A stretch of DNA of 64,000 nucleotides from Mesodorylaimus sp. YZB2_4 (GCA_030248295.1 JASANH010000123.1:1-64000), one strand, 5' to 3'; positions 32,401-40,945 are shown, counted from the first letter of the stretch. Notes: generated by a model from the sequence alone, not told the origin. Made by a program: numbers and translations.

Positions 32401-33719
32401 CGATCCAACAAATCTTCGATACGTGGCAAGGGGAAAACGTCTTTCTTGGTCACCGCATTTAGAGCTCTGTAATCGACGCAAAAACGCCAAGATGAGTCAG
32501 CTTTCTTAACCAAGATAGCCGGAGCTGCCCAATCACTACATGAGTGCTGCATTACACCTGTCCTTAAGCCATCTGCGATTTGACGTTGTAGCTCTTCACG
32601 TTTGGCTTGCGGTACACGATATGGTGATCGTCGAATGGGCGCTGCGTCACCAGTATCGATGTAATGGTGAACGCCAGGCATGCAGCCCAAGTCTACATCT
32701 GATTCAGCAAAGATATCCGCGTTTCGACATAGCAAGTTCGAGATCTTAACGCGCTCCTCCTCAGTCAAGCAATCAGATGAAATATCAAATTTTGGACGAA
32801 GATGATCAACTCGAGTCGAGTCCTGAACCTCAGGCGGGGATACTGACTTTGGTGGTTCCTGATAACGTTGCGCCAGTTCTTGAGCGTGTCGTTCCGCCGT
32901 GTCGTCTTCGCCAGAACATAAACGAGTCTGCGCACCGCGCGTAAGAGCAGTCACTGACGACCTTGTGATGGCGTCAAGTCCAAAACGCGAACGAAGAAGA
33001 GCCAAGACCGACTTTGGAGGTAGGTTCACATCCCTATTCACATTCAAATGCTCCCCTTCGATATACGCTGCTGGCTCCACTGTACCACAGCGCATGTTAT
33101 CCGAAACGAGCAACTCTGAGTCACGAAAATTGGTGATGCATATTGGAATGTGCCCATTAGAGTCCGGTTCAACTAATTCGGTAGGTATGGCCACGCCATA
33201 CTGCTTCTCAAACGATGGATCAGGTGTGAAAACCAACGATTCTTTCAACGCTGAGTCAACTGTAGCCGTGAAAATCTTTTGACTGCGAGGGGGTATCGAC
33301 AATGGTTCAGCTGACAGCCGCATGAGACGAACATACGCTGATGCACGACACAAATCTGGTTGCACAAATGGAACTGACTCCCCTTCCAGAGGTACTTTCG
33401 TGCAGCGCACGGTATTTGAACCATAAGAAATTTCAGCACCAAATGCATGCAAAAAATCGGAGCCAATAATTGCACCGCGATAACTACCGCACATGACGTG
33501 GACGGGCCATTCAATTGTCATTTCGCCGAATGTTAGACCAACTAAGGCAACACCCAAAAGTGGAACTTCGTCTCCAGTTGCTGCTTTGCAACTCCACAAA
33601 CCCTTGAACAACTTGATAGGCGCGTTTCCACGATGTAAGACGTCGACGTGGACCAATGAAAGCTCAGCGCCAGTATCGATTAAGGCTACGACAGAGGCAC
33701 CATTGATCAGAACTGACAC
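29487..33719 (-). CDS. pol: Gypsy Pol polyprotein with C-terminal PWWP domain
   Basis: This uninterrupted 1410-codon frame encodes an aspartic protease (ALIDTGAEL, about residues 12-20) and a reverse transcriptase with MPFGLTNAP and catalytic YLDD (about 513-516). RNase H follows (LSTDASGDG and YTDHRAL, about 659-735). The integrase has an H-H-C-C zinc region (about 916-956) and core residues D985 (SMDIVG), D1045 (LTDLGSQF) and E1081 (QVERYN), with a chain end near 1255. After an acidic linker, residues 1314-1375 (29,780-29,595) read PGSLVWAKMRHVPWWPARVL ... VYFFND. This is a PWWP domain, a chromatin-reader fold that binds methylated H3K36 and DNA. All catalytic residues are present. The frame is open upstream of the first Met, so Pol is probably made by frameshifting from the nucleocapsid frame. 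Confidence 0.95.
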   Translation of the reverse strand: MSVLINGASVVALIDTGAELSLVHVDVLHRGNAPIKLFKGLWSCKAATGDEVPLLGVALVGLTFGEMTIEWPVHVMCGSYRGAIIGSDFLHAFGAEISYGSNTVRCTKVPLEGESVPFVQPDLCRASAYVRLMRLSAEPLSIPPRSQKIFTATVDSALKESLVFTPDPSFEKQYGVAIPTELVEPDSNGHIPICITNFRDSELLVSDNMRCGTVEPAAYIEGEHLNVNRDVNLPPKSVLALLRSRFGLDAITRSSVTALTRGAQTRLCSGEDDTAERHAQELAQRYQEPPKSVSPPEVQDSTRVDHLRPKFDISSDCLTEEERVKISNLLCRNADIFAESDVDLGCMPGVHHYIDTGDAAPIRRSPYRVPQAKREELQRQIADGLRTGVMQHSCSDWAAPAILVKKADSSWRFCVDYRALNAVTKKDVFPLPRIEDLLDRLQGSVIFSVCDMQSGYWQIPLDPRSREKTAFICEFGLFEWTRMPFGLTNAPATFARAVDFLLAGLTWRQCLAYLDDIIIFSQSVDHHMEDLQVVFDRIRGANLKLKPTKCHFGRAEVPFLGHIVSRHGIRPDPETTAPLRNMPEPTDSRTLSTFLGLANHYRRFVKGFASLAAPLFHLQKKKVPFVWTEECSRSFVTLRDILLSEPILRFPDFKLPFSLSTDASGDGLGAVLEQHHPEDPNTRWVVAYASRALIPAEKNYSATDREALAVFFGVKKFRTYLFGRHFTVYTDHRALTSWHTTKEFEDSPRWGRYIERLQGYDFEVVYRPGHQNCHADALSRLPLDHPSSSTHHIEKLSDSVHARVAPLDFVPVVEESDIGLDARASDDELAFLDDAFLKQEQRSDVFTNRIVTFLEKGEDRERDTEMEKLAESYFLQDGPGSVLRFRLTHRRRGRVIEGSAIALPASLQQEVLAAFHNDPLAGHMGEDRTYSRLEGRVYWPSMRKDVHQYCKSCLICARRKQPHRWGKAPLVSIPVGAPFERVSMDIVGPLKTSRLGNTYILVLIDAFTKWPEAFAMADMRAETVARIFVEHMVCRFGCPRSILTDLGSQFTSDLMKNICRFLNIRKLSTTAYHPQCDGQVERYNKVLIDCIAVYTSAHQEDWDVFIPFALFAFRTSVHSSTGYSPAQLVYGRDLSFPIDRVFGLDGTQQYLHIDYVTQLKQQLTDAYRIVTEEIAKSQQAQAQQYNKSVHRIPFQIGSLVMVKRNAAPRGLSTKLLDRFLGPYRILAMPSPVTACIRPLLQPGSDKLVHVNQLQLFRGDVSGRVQTPSGAASASRQDAITDHETCVVSDQDEWVDVGGEEGGISTPGGLTAFPPGSLVWAKMRHVPWWPARVLPESEALGPKPRTRGPWVLVYFFNDRNRQAYVHQNDVEEYFANKEKHSSRKPNILVAMAELEQFAESQARNAVSEALE
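29595..29780 (-). other. PWWP domain at the integrase C-terminus
   Basis: The segment has the invariant opening (G)xLVWAKMxxxPWWPAxV and the VYFFND strand that supplies cage aromatics in PWWP domains, then a charged helix with EEYFANKEK. It replaces the chromodomain that many gypsy integrases carry at this position. The fold call rests on motif reading. Length (about 62 residues) and spacing are typical. Confidence 0.88.
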
Positions 33720-34216
33720 TTCTGGAGCGAGACCAACTTTGCCACAGCACCAGATGATTTCTCATAATTGACACCATACGTATGCGAGATGACTGCTTGT
33801 GCCAAAGAAGCTGGTACTCGAGAAGACTGCGGTGGACGTACGACGCCAGAAAACATGCTCAAACGACCCGATTGCTGCGTTACGACAGCATCCAGAGGAG
33901 GTGCCGATGCTGTATGCTGATGAGACGGAGCTGGTTGTTGATAGCGCTGATACGAAGAGGCTCGTCCATCGGACGTATAAACGCACGAGTCTCGTCTCCC
34001 CTGGGTACCACGCGAATGAGGACAAGAACGTCGACTGTGACCAAACTGATTACACTCTGGGCAAGGCCGTCGGGAAGGGCACTGGTCGATGACGTGACCC
34101 GTTTGTTTGCAGTACCTGCATGTCGGATGAAGCGGCGGAGGAGGTTGTCGCTGATTAGGGCAGTTTCGACTGACGTGACCAGGTCGATTACACGTAAAAC
34201 AAAGCTGGTAACCCAA
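33707..34216 (-). CDS. Gypsy nucleocapsid frame with three CCHC knuckles
   Basis: The frame carries three zinc knuckles in tandem: CFTCNRPGHVSRNC, CRYCKQTGHVIDQC and CPECNQFGHSRRSC. A Pro/Ser/His-rich stretch follows up to the start of the protease frame. It binds the element's RNA in the particle. It lies +1 relative to Gag and -1 relative to Pol, so Gag and Pol are in register and only this segment is shifted. There is no ATG at the start; the sequence there is TTG. It is therefore a continuation of Gag, not a separate gene. Confidence 0.85.
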   Translation of the reverse strand: MGYQLCFTCNRPGHVSRNCPNQRQPPPPLHPTCRYCKQTGHVIDQCPSRRPCPECNQFGHSRRSCPHSRGTQGRRDSCVYTSDGRASSYQRYQQPAPSHQHTASAPPLDAVVTQQSGRLSMFSGVVRPPQSSRVPASLAQAVISHTYGVNYEKSSGAVAKLVSLQKCQF

Positions 34217-35894
34217 CGGTTCTGCCGATCAGCACCAACTTGTGACAATACTGTGCAGATGAGATATCGCCAGAAACTGCATCAAGCTGTGCTGCTGGAG
34301 AACCATACGAAGGTGGCAAAATCATCTGCGCCGAAGCTGATGACGCACTGTGACGTGATTTCAAATATGATTCCCAATGTCGTGCTGCATTTATTAACTC
34401 ATCGAGCGTGTAATTGTTACCCATTCGATCCTGTGCAACCCGGTCAGCAATATCTGAGCGAAGATTCACACGCATGGTGTCCCGAATCATTTTGTCACGA
34501 ACTGATGACGGCACATCCGGATATGCTTTCGAAGCCAAGGTCTGAAGCTGTGATGCAAATTCTTGAACTGACTCGGATGGACCCTGCTTCTTGTTACGAA
34601 ATGCATCGACGCGAGTCTGTTCTGTGTCCTCGCGGATGTACAAGCGACGAAGACGGTCTCGAACCACTTTCCAACCAGATCGCTCGCTATCCGGCCATTC
34701 AGAGAAATCAATCAATGGTTGACCTCGGAGATACAAGTACAATCCGCGAACACGATCATTATCGGTCCACTCCATCATGGATGCGCCATTCTCATAAGCA
34801 ACAAGCCATCCCCTGAAGTCTTGCGTAGGTAGATTCTCGAAAGGAGGAACCTCTGGCTTGATTGGGCGGAACGATTTAGGAGCAACTGATGCTGTAGGTA
34901 CACTCGACGGATCAGCCTTCGGCTGTTGCGTAGCCACTGTTGGCTGAAGAACATACGGAAGCAATGATTCTGGAAGCTGCGAATGTGGTATGCGATCTTT
35001 GTTGTCCGACCCACGACTACTGCTGCGCTGATCAGCAACCTGCTGTTGAGCCAAACGAGCTTTCAAATCACGAATTTCACTCTCGAGTTCCTTCTGCTTA
35101 CAATGAGCCTGATGAAGCTGAGTCAGCTGACGTATGTTCTCTTCGATCGATGGGCGGAGCTGGTCGGCCTCACGACGCGTGACGGGTGGTGAAGTACGCA
35201 CTGGCTGTTCTTCTCGAAACTGAGCCTGGTCCCCAAGACGCTCTTGATCTGAACCCAACAAGTTGCCTTTCAGGTTCATCAAGGAGTCACGAGCGGGAGT
35301 ATGTGCGACACTACTAACTTGCGATGGATAGCGATCGCGAATCGGCTGGCTATCGTGTGCTGGTGCTTCCGAGTACAAGATATCGAACCTACACCCATCC
35401 AAAACGGGATCATTCACTGGAAGAACCGGATTAATTCGAAGCAAAGCATCTCGAACCTGTGCACGGATACGCACAATCAATTCATCACGACCCACACGAG
35501 AACTGTCTAAGAGATGGTCCATAGAGATGCCCCTATGCTCGCAGTAGTGAACGAGGTACCGCAAAGGTAAACGATGCAAGTCCCGAAGAAAATACTCTTG
35601 GCCCAGGTCTACGTCATCAGGACCTAGCACGATATTCGAACCATCGCCATCTCCCTCGGCCTGCTGAGCCTGTCCTGCCAACCTGGCGTTCATACTGAGA
35701 TCCAGAGCGTGCGCCATTGACGCCGGAGTAATGCCAAAAACAAGCTGATAATAGTCCAGCGCTGATAGGTTAGGTCTTCCCGAAATAGCCTGCGCCTCAC
35801 TGGTCGCCACTACGCTCAGTAAGAAATTCTTGTCATACCTGGGAACAGCCAGCCACCGGCTGTTAAGAGCAAGACGATCGACGGGCGATACCAA
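34188..35894 (-). CDS. gag: Gypsy Gag (capsid) protein
   Basis: This 568-codon frame begins at an ATG 169 bp inside the 5' LTR. Around residues 103-146 a segment (HRLPLRYLVHYCEHRGIS ... GRDELIVRIRAQV) is compatible with a SAP-like helix-extended-helix motif. A coiled coil (about 255-300, KELESEIRDLKARLAQQQ) follows. The retrotransposon Gag capsid region contains FRGWLVAYENGASMMEWTDN and VQEFASQLQTLASKAYPD. The frame stops at 34,188 just as the first zinc knuckle begins in the next frame. Capsid and knuckles must be joined by a +1 shift, or one base has been gained or lost. Confidence 0.88.
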   Translation of the reverse strand: MVSPVDRLALNSRWLAVPRYDKNFLLSVVATSEAQAISGRPNLSALDYYQLVFGITPASMAHALDLSMNARLAGQAQQAEGDGDGSNIVLGPDDVDLGQEYFLRDLHRLPLRYLVHYCEHRGISMDHLLDSSRVGRDELIVRIRAQVRDALLRINPVLPVNDPVLDGCRFDILYSEAPAHDSQPIRDRYPSQVSSVAHTPARDSLMNLKGNLLGSDQERLGDQAQFREEQPVRTSPPVTRREADQLRPSIEENIRQLTQLHQAHCKQKELESEIRDLKARLAQQQVADQRSSSRGSDNKDRIPHSQLPESLLPYVLQPTVATQQPKADPSSVPTASVAPKSFRPIKPEVPPFENLPTQDFRGWLVAYENGASMMEWTDNDRVRGLYLYLRGQPLIDFSEWPDSERSGWKVVRDRLRRLYIREDTEQTRVDAFRNKKQGPSESVQEFASQLQTLASKAYPDVPSSVRDKMIRDTMRVNLRSDIADRVAQDRMGNNYTLDELINAARHWESYLKSRHSASSASAQMILPPSYGSPAAQLDAVSGDISSAQYCHKLVLIGRTVGLPALFYV

Positions 35895-36045
35895 AAATAT
35901 CGGCCCAAGGTGAACGCGAGACTTGAGGTGACGGTAGAATCGATTTCAGCGATTTCGTGGATTCTCTCGATCGATAGAACAGCCCCCGGCCGTAGGATAT
36001 CGAGTGGCCTGAAACGAAAAAAGCAGAAGCAGTATCTGATGATAA

Positions 36046-36061
36046 CCGGGCCGACGCACCA
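36046..36061 (-). promoter_or_regulatory. Primer binding site of the gypsy element
   Basis: One base inside the 5' LTR end, the minus strand reads TGGTGCGTCGGCCCGG. TGG is the complement of the tRNA CCA end. The following bases resemble the 3' acceptor of a glycine-type tRNA, but the tRNA identity is unverified. Confidence 0.7.
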
Positions 36062-36062
36062 C

Positions 36063-36244
36063 TGTGAACTGGCCGCCCTGCCACGCGATAGAGGGGCGAC
36101 CCAGGACGCGATACGAAAGCAGCCGTTTACTAAGGCGGCCCGATTCCCGACTGATCATGAGAGGGCCACCAAAGGCACACACAAAACAGCAGGTTAGTAT
36201 CAATGCAAATCAAGAACTAGTCTAGGTTAGTCAATACCTCTACA
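36063..36244 (-). repeat. Gypsy 5' LTR
   Basis: Identical to the copy at 28,875-29,056 and followed on the plus strand by the CTGT target duplication. It should hold the element's promoter. No clear TATA box was seen in its 182 bp. Confidence 0.93.
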
Positions 36245-36248
36245 CTGT

Positions 36249-36869
36249 CTAATATTGCCCTCAACTCGTACCCGTCCTGAAATTGGATCGCACTGTGAAG
36301 CTGGCCCCCCTGATTGTTAGTCATGTGCTATTGCACTTGTCTTACTCATCCAGCAGCCTACCAGCCTAGCTGCATGGACTACTGTGTGCCAGCCTAGTGC
36401 TTGCTTGCATATGCCATCTATCCGTGGCCTAGCCATTCCTATCTGCTCCCATTTGTTCATATCCGAACTCGGCTTAATTGGCTTCATATTCTGGCTGTAC
36501 CAGCCTTTTCCAGCCTGCTAAGGCGCCTCCTCTCGCAAGCCAGCATTTCGATTGGTAGGGAAAGAAATCGATTAATCGAGGCAGTTGGAACAGGAATTTA
36601 TGTTATGGTGAATAGGATCTATTTTTGAGCAGCTTCTCTAGTTTTCCCGAAGCCATCAAAAACAGCTTTGCATATCTTTTTGAGCGTGATAAAAATTCAG
36701 CTTCTTGGGCTCCACGTGAAATTTAACGCAATGCCAGGAAATTGTCGATTGTAGAAAAATTTGTCCGTGAACACGCAAACACGGAGAAGCTTGGTTGCTG
36801 GTGCCAATAATGAGCAAATTTTTTTGATCGCTGTTAAAGGTAGAGCAAGAAAAATTACAATTCCTAGCA
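36249..36869. other. Noncoding stretch
   Basis: AT-rich sequence with no supported gene or recognised repeat. Confidence 0.5.
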
Positions 36870-36995
36870 GGGCAATGGTCATGTCAGAAAGTCTTTTAGT
36901 GGCCAGTCAAGGTCAGGTCAGGTCAGAAAGATTTTTGAAGGGTCGGTCAAGGTCAGGGTCAGGTCAGACAGTGAAAAACCCAGGTCATTGGAACA
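36870..36995 (-). repeat. TGACC-module dispersed repeat, copy 3
   Basis: Inverse of copy 1, with GTCAAGGTCAGGTCAGGTCA and GTCAAGGTCAGGGTCAGG. It ends with GTGAAAAACCCAGGTCATTG, matching the start of copy 1 exactly. Confidence 0.7.
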
Positions 36996-37230
36996 TTAAA
37001 GCCAAGTCGCACGATGCGGAGACCCTGATTCAGGATCGCGCACAATGATGAATTATGAGTCCAAGAGAGATTCGGCCACTTAGCTGTGAGCCCTGTCGGT
37101 GTTCGACAGCTGACACTGGGAGCATTAGGTGAAAGGTCAGCGAGAAAAACAAAACTGACCTTCCTCACCAGGAATCGAACCTAGGTCCAGCCCTACTTAG
37201 CGATACAACATCGAGAAATGCTGAGCCACC
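36996..37230 (-). repeat. tRNA-like SINE copy
   Basis: A B-box-like AGGTTCGATTCCTGGT lies near 37,185-37,170 with a GGTGGCTCAGC A-box-like element upstream on the minus strand. A CTCGCTGACCTTTCACC body matches family 1 SINEs. Confidence 0.5.
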
Positions 37231-37790
37231 ATCACACCAGATTTTTTGGCGTCATTCGAAGTTTGCTTTCCATTTTGTTAGAGTTTTTGTAGAAGCACAC
37301 TGACCATTGTGTGGTCGCTTACCAATCAGCGAGTAATCTGCACAAGAAGGGGAAAAAACGTGTGTATTCCCCATATCATATCAACCGTAGTCCGGGACAC
37401 CCCAAATCAATTGAATATAAAATAAGCGGCCGCCATATTAGAGGTTTTCATTAAAATCACATTTCATCATTAAATCCCAAAGACAAAAAGAAATGGCTTA
37501 AAATTAGACTTGACTCAAACAGATTTGCAAAAGAACCAGATTGAAGCTGATTTTTTTCTTGAGTGTTTGACACTATCACTGAGTCCATCAATTTTCAGCC
37601 CCATCAAAACACGATTATGTATTGCGTAAAGTTCAATCATGAAAAAAATTGATTTCGGACATTTGTACTTTTGTGAAGTTTTTTCTGATCGTCTTACAAA
37701 TCTTATTTTATTGTGAAAATCTTAGTCTATCATAAAAGTTTTTGTATATTTTTTTAAAGTAAGAAAGAATTGAAAATTTTGTTGCATGTC
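37231..37790. other. Noncoding AT-rich stretch
   Basis: Long T and A runs and no gene. It lies 3' of the vWA-like gene and may hold its untranslated end. Confidence 0.5.
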
Positions 37791-37792
37791 GA

Positions 37793-38852
37793 TTAAATCA
37801 AGAGAAGGCAAAAAATGCCTACAGCTAGTAGCCCCCAAACATACAAATTTCGTGAAGTAGTGATCACACCAGATCCACCTCTACTTTCGTGACAGGTTGG
37901 CGCCATGGTCGTTGTCGTTGTGGTGCAGTCGGGACATTTGTAATAGAGGGAACAAAACTCGAGATTCTTCAAGGGAACAGGGCCGTTTCGAGTCACTTGG
38001 GTTGGGCCACAAATGGAGCTGCAGTCGGGGGTTGGTCCTGACCATGGCCACATGTTGTTACACATTGTCTCGCACTCGGCTGCATTGCACGGGTGTCTAT
38101 CAATGGAATGGCTGGGCCCCACTTTCGTGCAGTCCCCAGCCAAATCTGAGATGTTTGGCGGAGCTGTCGAAAACAGATCATTGCTGCATTCGCTTTGATC
38201 ATTGCTCTTGTAGAAACAGTCCTCTTCGAAATTGCACAGCTCACTCTCCCATTTTTCTTTCACTGATTTCAGGAAATCGACGGTGAAACTGCTGGGAAAA
38301 TCCCCAGGTAAGGGGAACAAGTGGTCTTTATTTCCACCAACGAAATCTGATGGAACATCTTCCAGCTTCCCGCCCGGGTATATGCAAAATGAGAGCACCA
38401 GCATCAAGTACTTGTTTCACATAACCTTTGTCCCTTGGATTCATGGCGAATGGCTGGTCATTGCTAAGAATAATAAAAATTCTTGGCCTCGATGAAGGTT
38501 CTGTAAAGATTCCAGAATAATGATTGTCTATGGGATAACTAACGCCTGGCTGATGCACGAAATTTTCTTGCAAGTTTTTCTCAACATCTGATACGCTTCC
38601 AGTCACTTTTTGCTTCTCGTAGCCACCCTTTGTTTTCATGAACCCCAAACCAATACGAGTGCTTTCTTCACCAATTTTAAACAATTTCGGGAGACCTTCG
38701 AGCAAGACTTTCTTGATGGCCTCGACATCGCCGCTGCGATCTTGCGTTTTGTGATTTGCGATGAACAAGTCGACATTCAACGATTCGCCATTGATGAGTT
38801 GGCTGTGGGTATTGATCAGAAGGGCGAAGAGCAGCGACGACAGTGGCCACAT
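37793..38852 (-). CDS. Secreted vWA-like protein with Cys/Thr-rich C-terminus, one frameshift
   Basis: The frame starts at 38,852 with a signal peptide (MWPLSSLLFALLINTHS). An alpha/beta Rossmann-like stretch follows (SLNVDLFIANHKTQDRSGDV, IRIGLGFM-like, RPRIFIILSND), ending ALILHIPG. This resembles a von Willebrand factor A domain, but the DxSxS metal site is not conserved. At about 38,375, in a CCCGGGCGGG run, the frame changes by one base. It continues in a second frame with a Cys-rich tail (CNNMWPWSGPTPDCSSICGP), a Thr run and a final hydrophobic segment (LYVWGLLAVGIFCLLLI) compatible with a GPI signal or membrane anchor. The single break in a G/C run could be an assembly error. If not, the gene is recently dead. 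Confidence 0.5.
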
Positions 38853-39616
38853 ATCGCTGGGAGTTCTAATAGTCGAAAGATACTATGCTAGGTTACGCGC
38901 ACTGTGCCTGCTTCAATCCGCACTTGGCTTATATGCAGACGTTGTTGGCTGGGAATAAGACACGTTTGCGTTGTTGGCAAACATCATCACGCTACAGAAG
39001 GTCGAGAATGGCTTCGGCTTCTGGCTAAAATGAGTAGACACCTGACGAACGCCCCCCACATTTGCGAGAGATAAAAAAAATTGGACGAAAAGATTGAGAG
39101 GAGGGTGTAGACAGTTCAGATTAGCAACTCACCGATGGTGAGATCAGGATCGTTTTCCTCATTTCGAATTTCCCGCCATAAAAAAGACCTTGCGAGGGCG
39201 AGTAGAGGGTTAGTCATGGCTATATGCTAAAGCATTCTGAGGCTCCTAAAAACGCCTATAAAAGCTGTTCAGCCTGCACTGATTGGTCGAACATCACGCT
39301 GAAATGCAAGAAAACCGGAAGCCTTCATTTGGAATGACATTCCAAAAAAAGCTGTTGCGGATCATTTCTAAGGTCAACTGAGGAAGTGAGACCGCTCCAA
39401 CTCCGAAAATTGGCATAACAGTTACAGGGTGCCTCACAGGTATTTGTCTGTCAGCATTGCAATAAGGTGCTAGTTGGCGCGAGATGGTAAAGGCTCAGTT
39501 AACTAAACTGGATGATAAGTGGCATAGCCATAGTTTAACGTGGCTCGAAATCTGTGTGTCCGTATCCATAGCACAGATGACAATTAATTGTAGGGGGGAA
39601 ACTGATTCATCAAGTT
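38853..39616. other. Noncoding stretch
   Basis: Intergenic sequence with no gene. It carries a GAATTTCCCGCC motif at about 39,165-39,177. Confidence 0.5.
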
Positions 39617-39949
39617 TCAAATAGGACGGATGTTTGATGCGGTAAGTGAAAATTGGGGAGTGATAATGGGGGAAATGATAAGCAACGATAGAAACAAAAA
39701 ATGAACTGAAATAAGAGTGAGAGAATGGCGCAGCTCTGACCCAGTCAACGCACCCTTGCATATACAGTCTAAACTACATTTCCCTGCATAGAACATGTCT
39801 TTTACATCAATCTTCTCGCTCTTCTTTCTTGGTTCTGAGCGCCAGTAGGGTGGAGCATCTCCACCCCAGTGGCAGCCAGACCAGCGGCTTGCGACAGTGG
39901 ATGTGATTGTAATCAACAAAACAACAGTGTAAATGCTCAGGAACAACAT
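39617..39949 (-). CDS. Small secreted Trp/Cys-rich peptide gene, partial
   Basis: A Met at 39,949 opens a signal peptide (MLFLSIYTVVLLITITSTVA). The segment SGCHWGGDAPPYW resembles the C-x-W-x-G-x-AP-(F/Y) motif repeated in secreted nematode and other invertebrate Cys-rich proteins. Coding character fades after LDCICKGALTG (about 39,750), where a splice donor is likely, and downstream exons were not identified. Function is unknown. It lies in the cluster of secreted protein genes. Confidence 0.4.
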   Translation of the reverse strand: MLFLSIYTVVLLITITSTVASRWSGCHWGGDAPPYWRSEPRKKSEKIDVKDMFYAGKCSLDCICKGALTGSELRHSLTLISVHFLFLSLLIISPIITPQFSLTASNIRPI

Positions 39950-40620
39950 GTGGTAGTCGACACAGCCATCATGGCAGATGTGACTGAGGACCTACAATGC
40001 ATGGCAGGGGCGGTGGGATGCGAGGTATAGTGCGACCGTAGAGAGCCAGCCAGCATACATCGACTTAAAGGCGTGGGTACAAAAGTGTTGTTTGGCCGCT
40101 TTTCTTGAGAACAGGATTTTAAAAAATCTGTCTCGACCCTTAAGCTCAAATCACCTTTTCAAAGAGCAGGAGCATCTTTTCAAGCATGAATTTTCCTGAA
40201 GATTACACTATCAGCACTTTAATTACATATTTGGCAATGTCACAGTAATATGAAGGATCCTTGCCTGGTTGTCCCACCAGTTCCAGAGAATCCCTAATGA
40301 GAGATTTCTAGGCAAGCACGCAGCACGTTGTAGGAGTCTCGAGTCGACCCCTCCAGCACTTGCACAAGGAGTGGGGGAGTCTTATGTGACACGCCCCCGT
40401 GGCCTAGAAAAATGCATGGGAGTCGATTTGGGAAGATTGGGCCAGGGAAAATATTTTTATGACACGTTTTGAAGAAAACATTAGTTTTTGAATTGACAGC
40501 TAGCAAATGGCTTTTAAGTGTGGCACTGTCACGGAATGACAATCATGTCTCAATAATCTCGGCACTAAAATCGGCGTTAAAGGGACCTGGTTGGTGCACC
40601 CAGCTAGTCTATAGGTAGGT
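39950..40620. other. Noncoding stretch
   Basis: No supported gene. The short ORFs overlap and lack protein-like features. Confidence 0.5.
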
Positions 40621-40624
40621 CATT

Positions 40625-40945
40625 CCATGTTGAAGATGAACCTGATTTTGCCATTGGTTTTCTGTATTTTCTTCCCATTGGCACTTCCAGCCAGCAGTCC
40701 AGTGAGTCTGAGACACTTTCTATCAATTATAACAAAACTTTCCTTAAAATTTCAGTTGTGCAAGAAACCGAATGAAATATTCATCGCCTTGTAAGGCCAT
40801 TGTGAAAAGTATTGCTCGGCTGCTGGGGAAGCGGACGAAGCATTTTGCGTTTATCCCACATATTATTCCGGGTGCAGGTGTAAGCAGGATACGCCAGAAA
40901 CTCAGACCACGACTGCGTGCTGATAAAGGATTGCACATGTAAGAA
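40625..40945 (+). pseudogene. TIL-domain protein pseudogene
   Basis: On the plus strand a signal peptide region close to LPLVFCIFFPLALPASSP leads to a 50-bp intron with the same GTGAGTCTGAG donor as its intact relatives. The second exon begins LCKKPNEIFIAL, then has a TAA and a frameshift before GCRCKQDTP, and ends in stops. It keeps the intron, so it is a DNA-level duplicate of the genes at 44.4 and 46.7 kb, inverted relative to them. Confidence 0.8.

Larger units (their letters stand above)
28871..36248 (-). mobile_element. Complete, recent Ty3/gypsy LTR retrotransposon with PWWP-tailed Pol
   Basis: The element body spans 28,875-36,244 (7,370 bp). Two 182-bp LTRs read as identical over their whole length and end TGT...ACA. 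They are flanked by the 4-bp direct repeat CTGT (28,871-28,874 and 36,245-36,248). Next to the 5' LTR (36,244-36,063 on the minus strand) is a primer-binding-like TGGTGCGTCGGCC (36,061 downward). Next to the 3' LTR is the purine tract GGGGACGGGGCAA (29,057-29,069). Gag, a zinc-knuckle frame and Pol follow in order. Identical LTRs imply very recent insertion. It interrupts no recognisable gene. Confidence 0.93.

Noticed and set aside
33782-34816. Long plus-strand ORF of 344 codons opposite gag
   Set aside because: Antisense to the Gag and zinc-knuckle frames; Cys/Arg-rich composition is explained by the complementary coding sequence.
36697-36882. ORF with hydrophobic start near 36.8 kb
   Set aside because: Short, AT-rich, overlaps the TGACC repeat edge and has no splice or family support.
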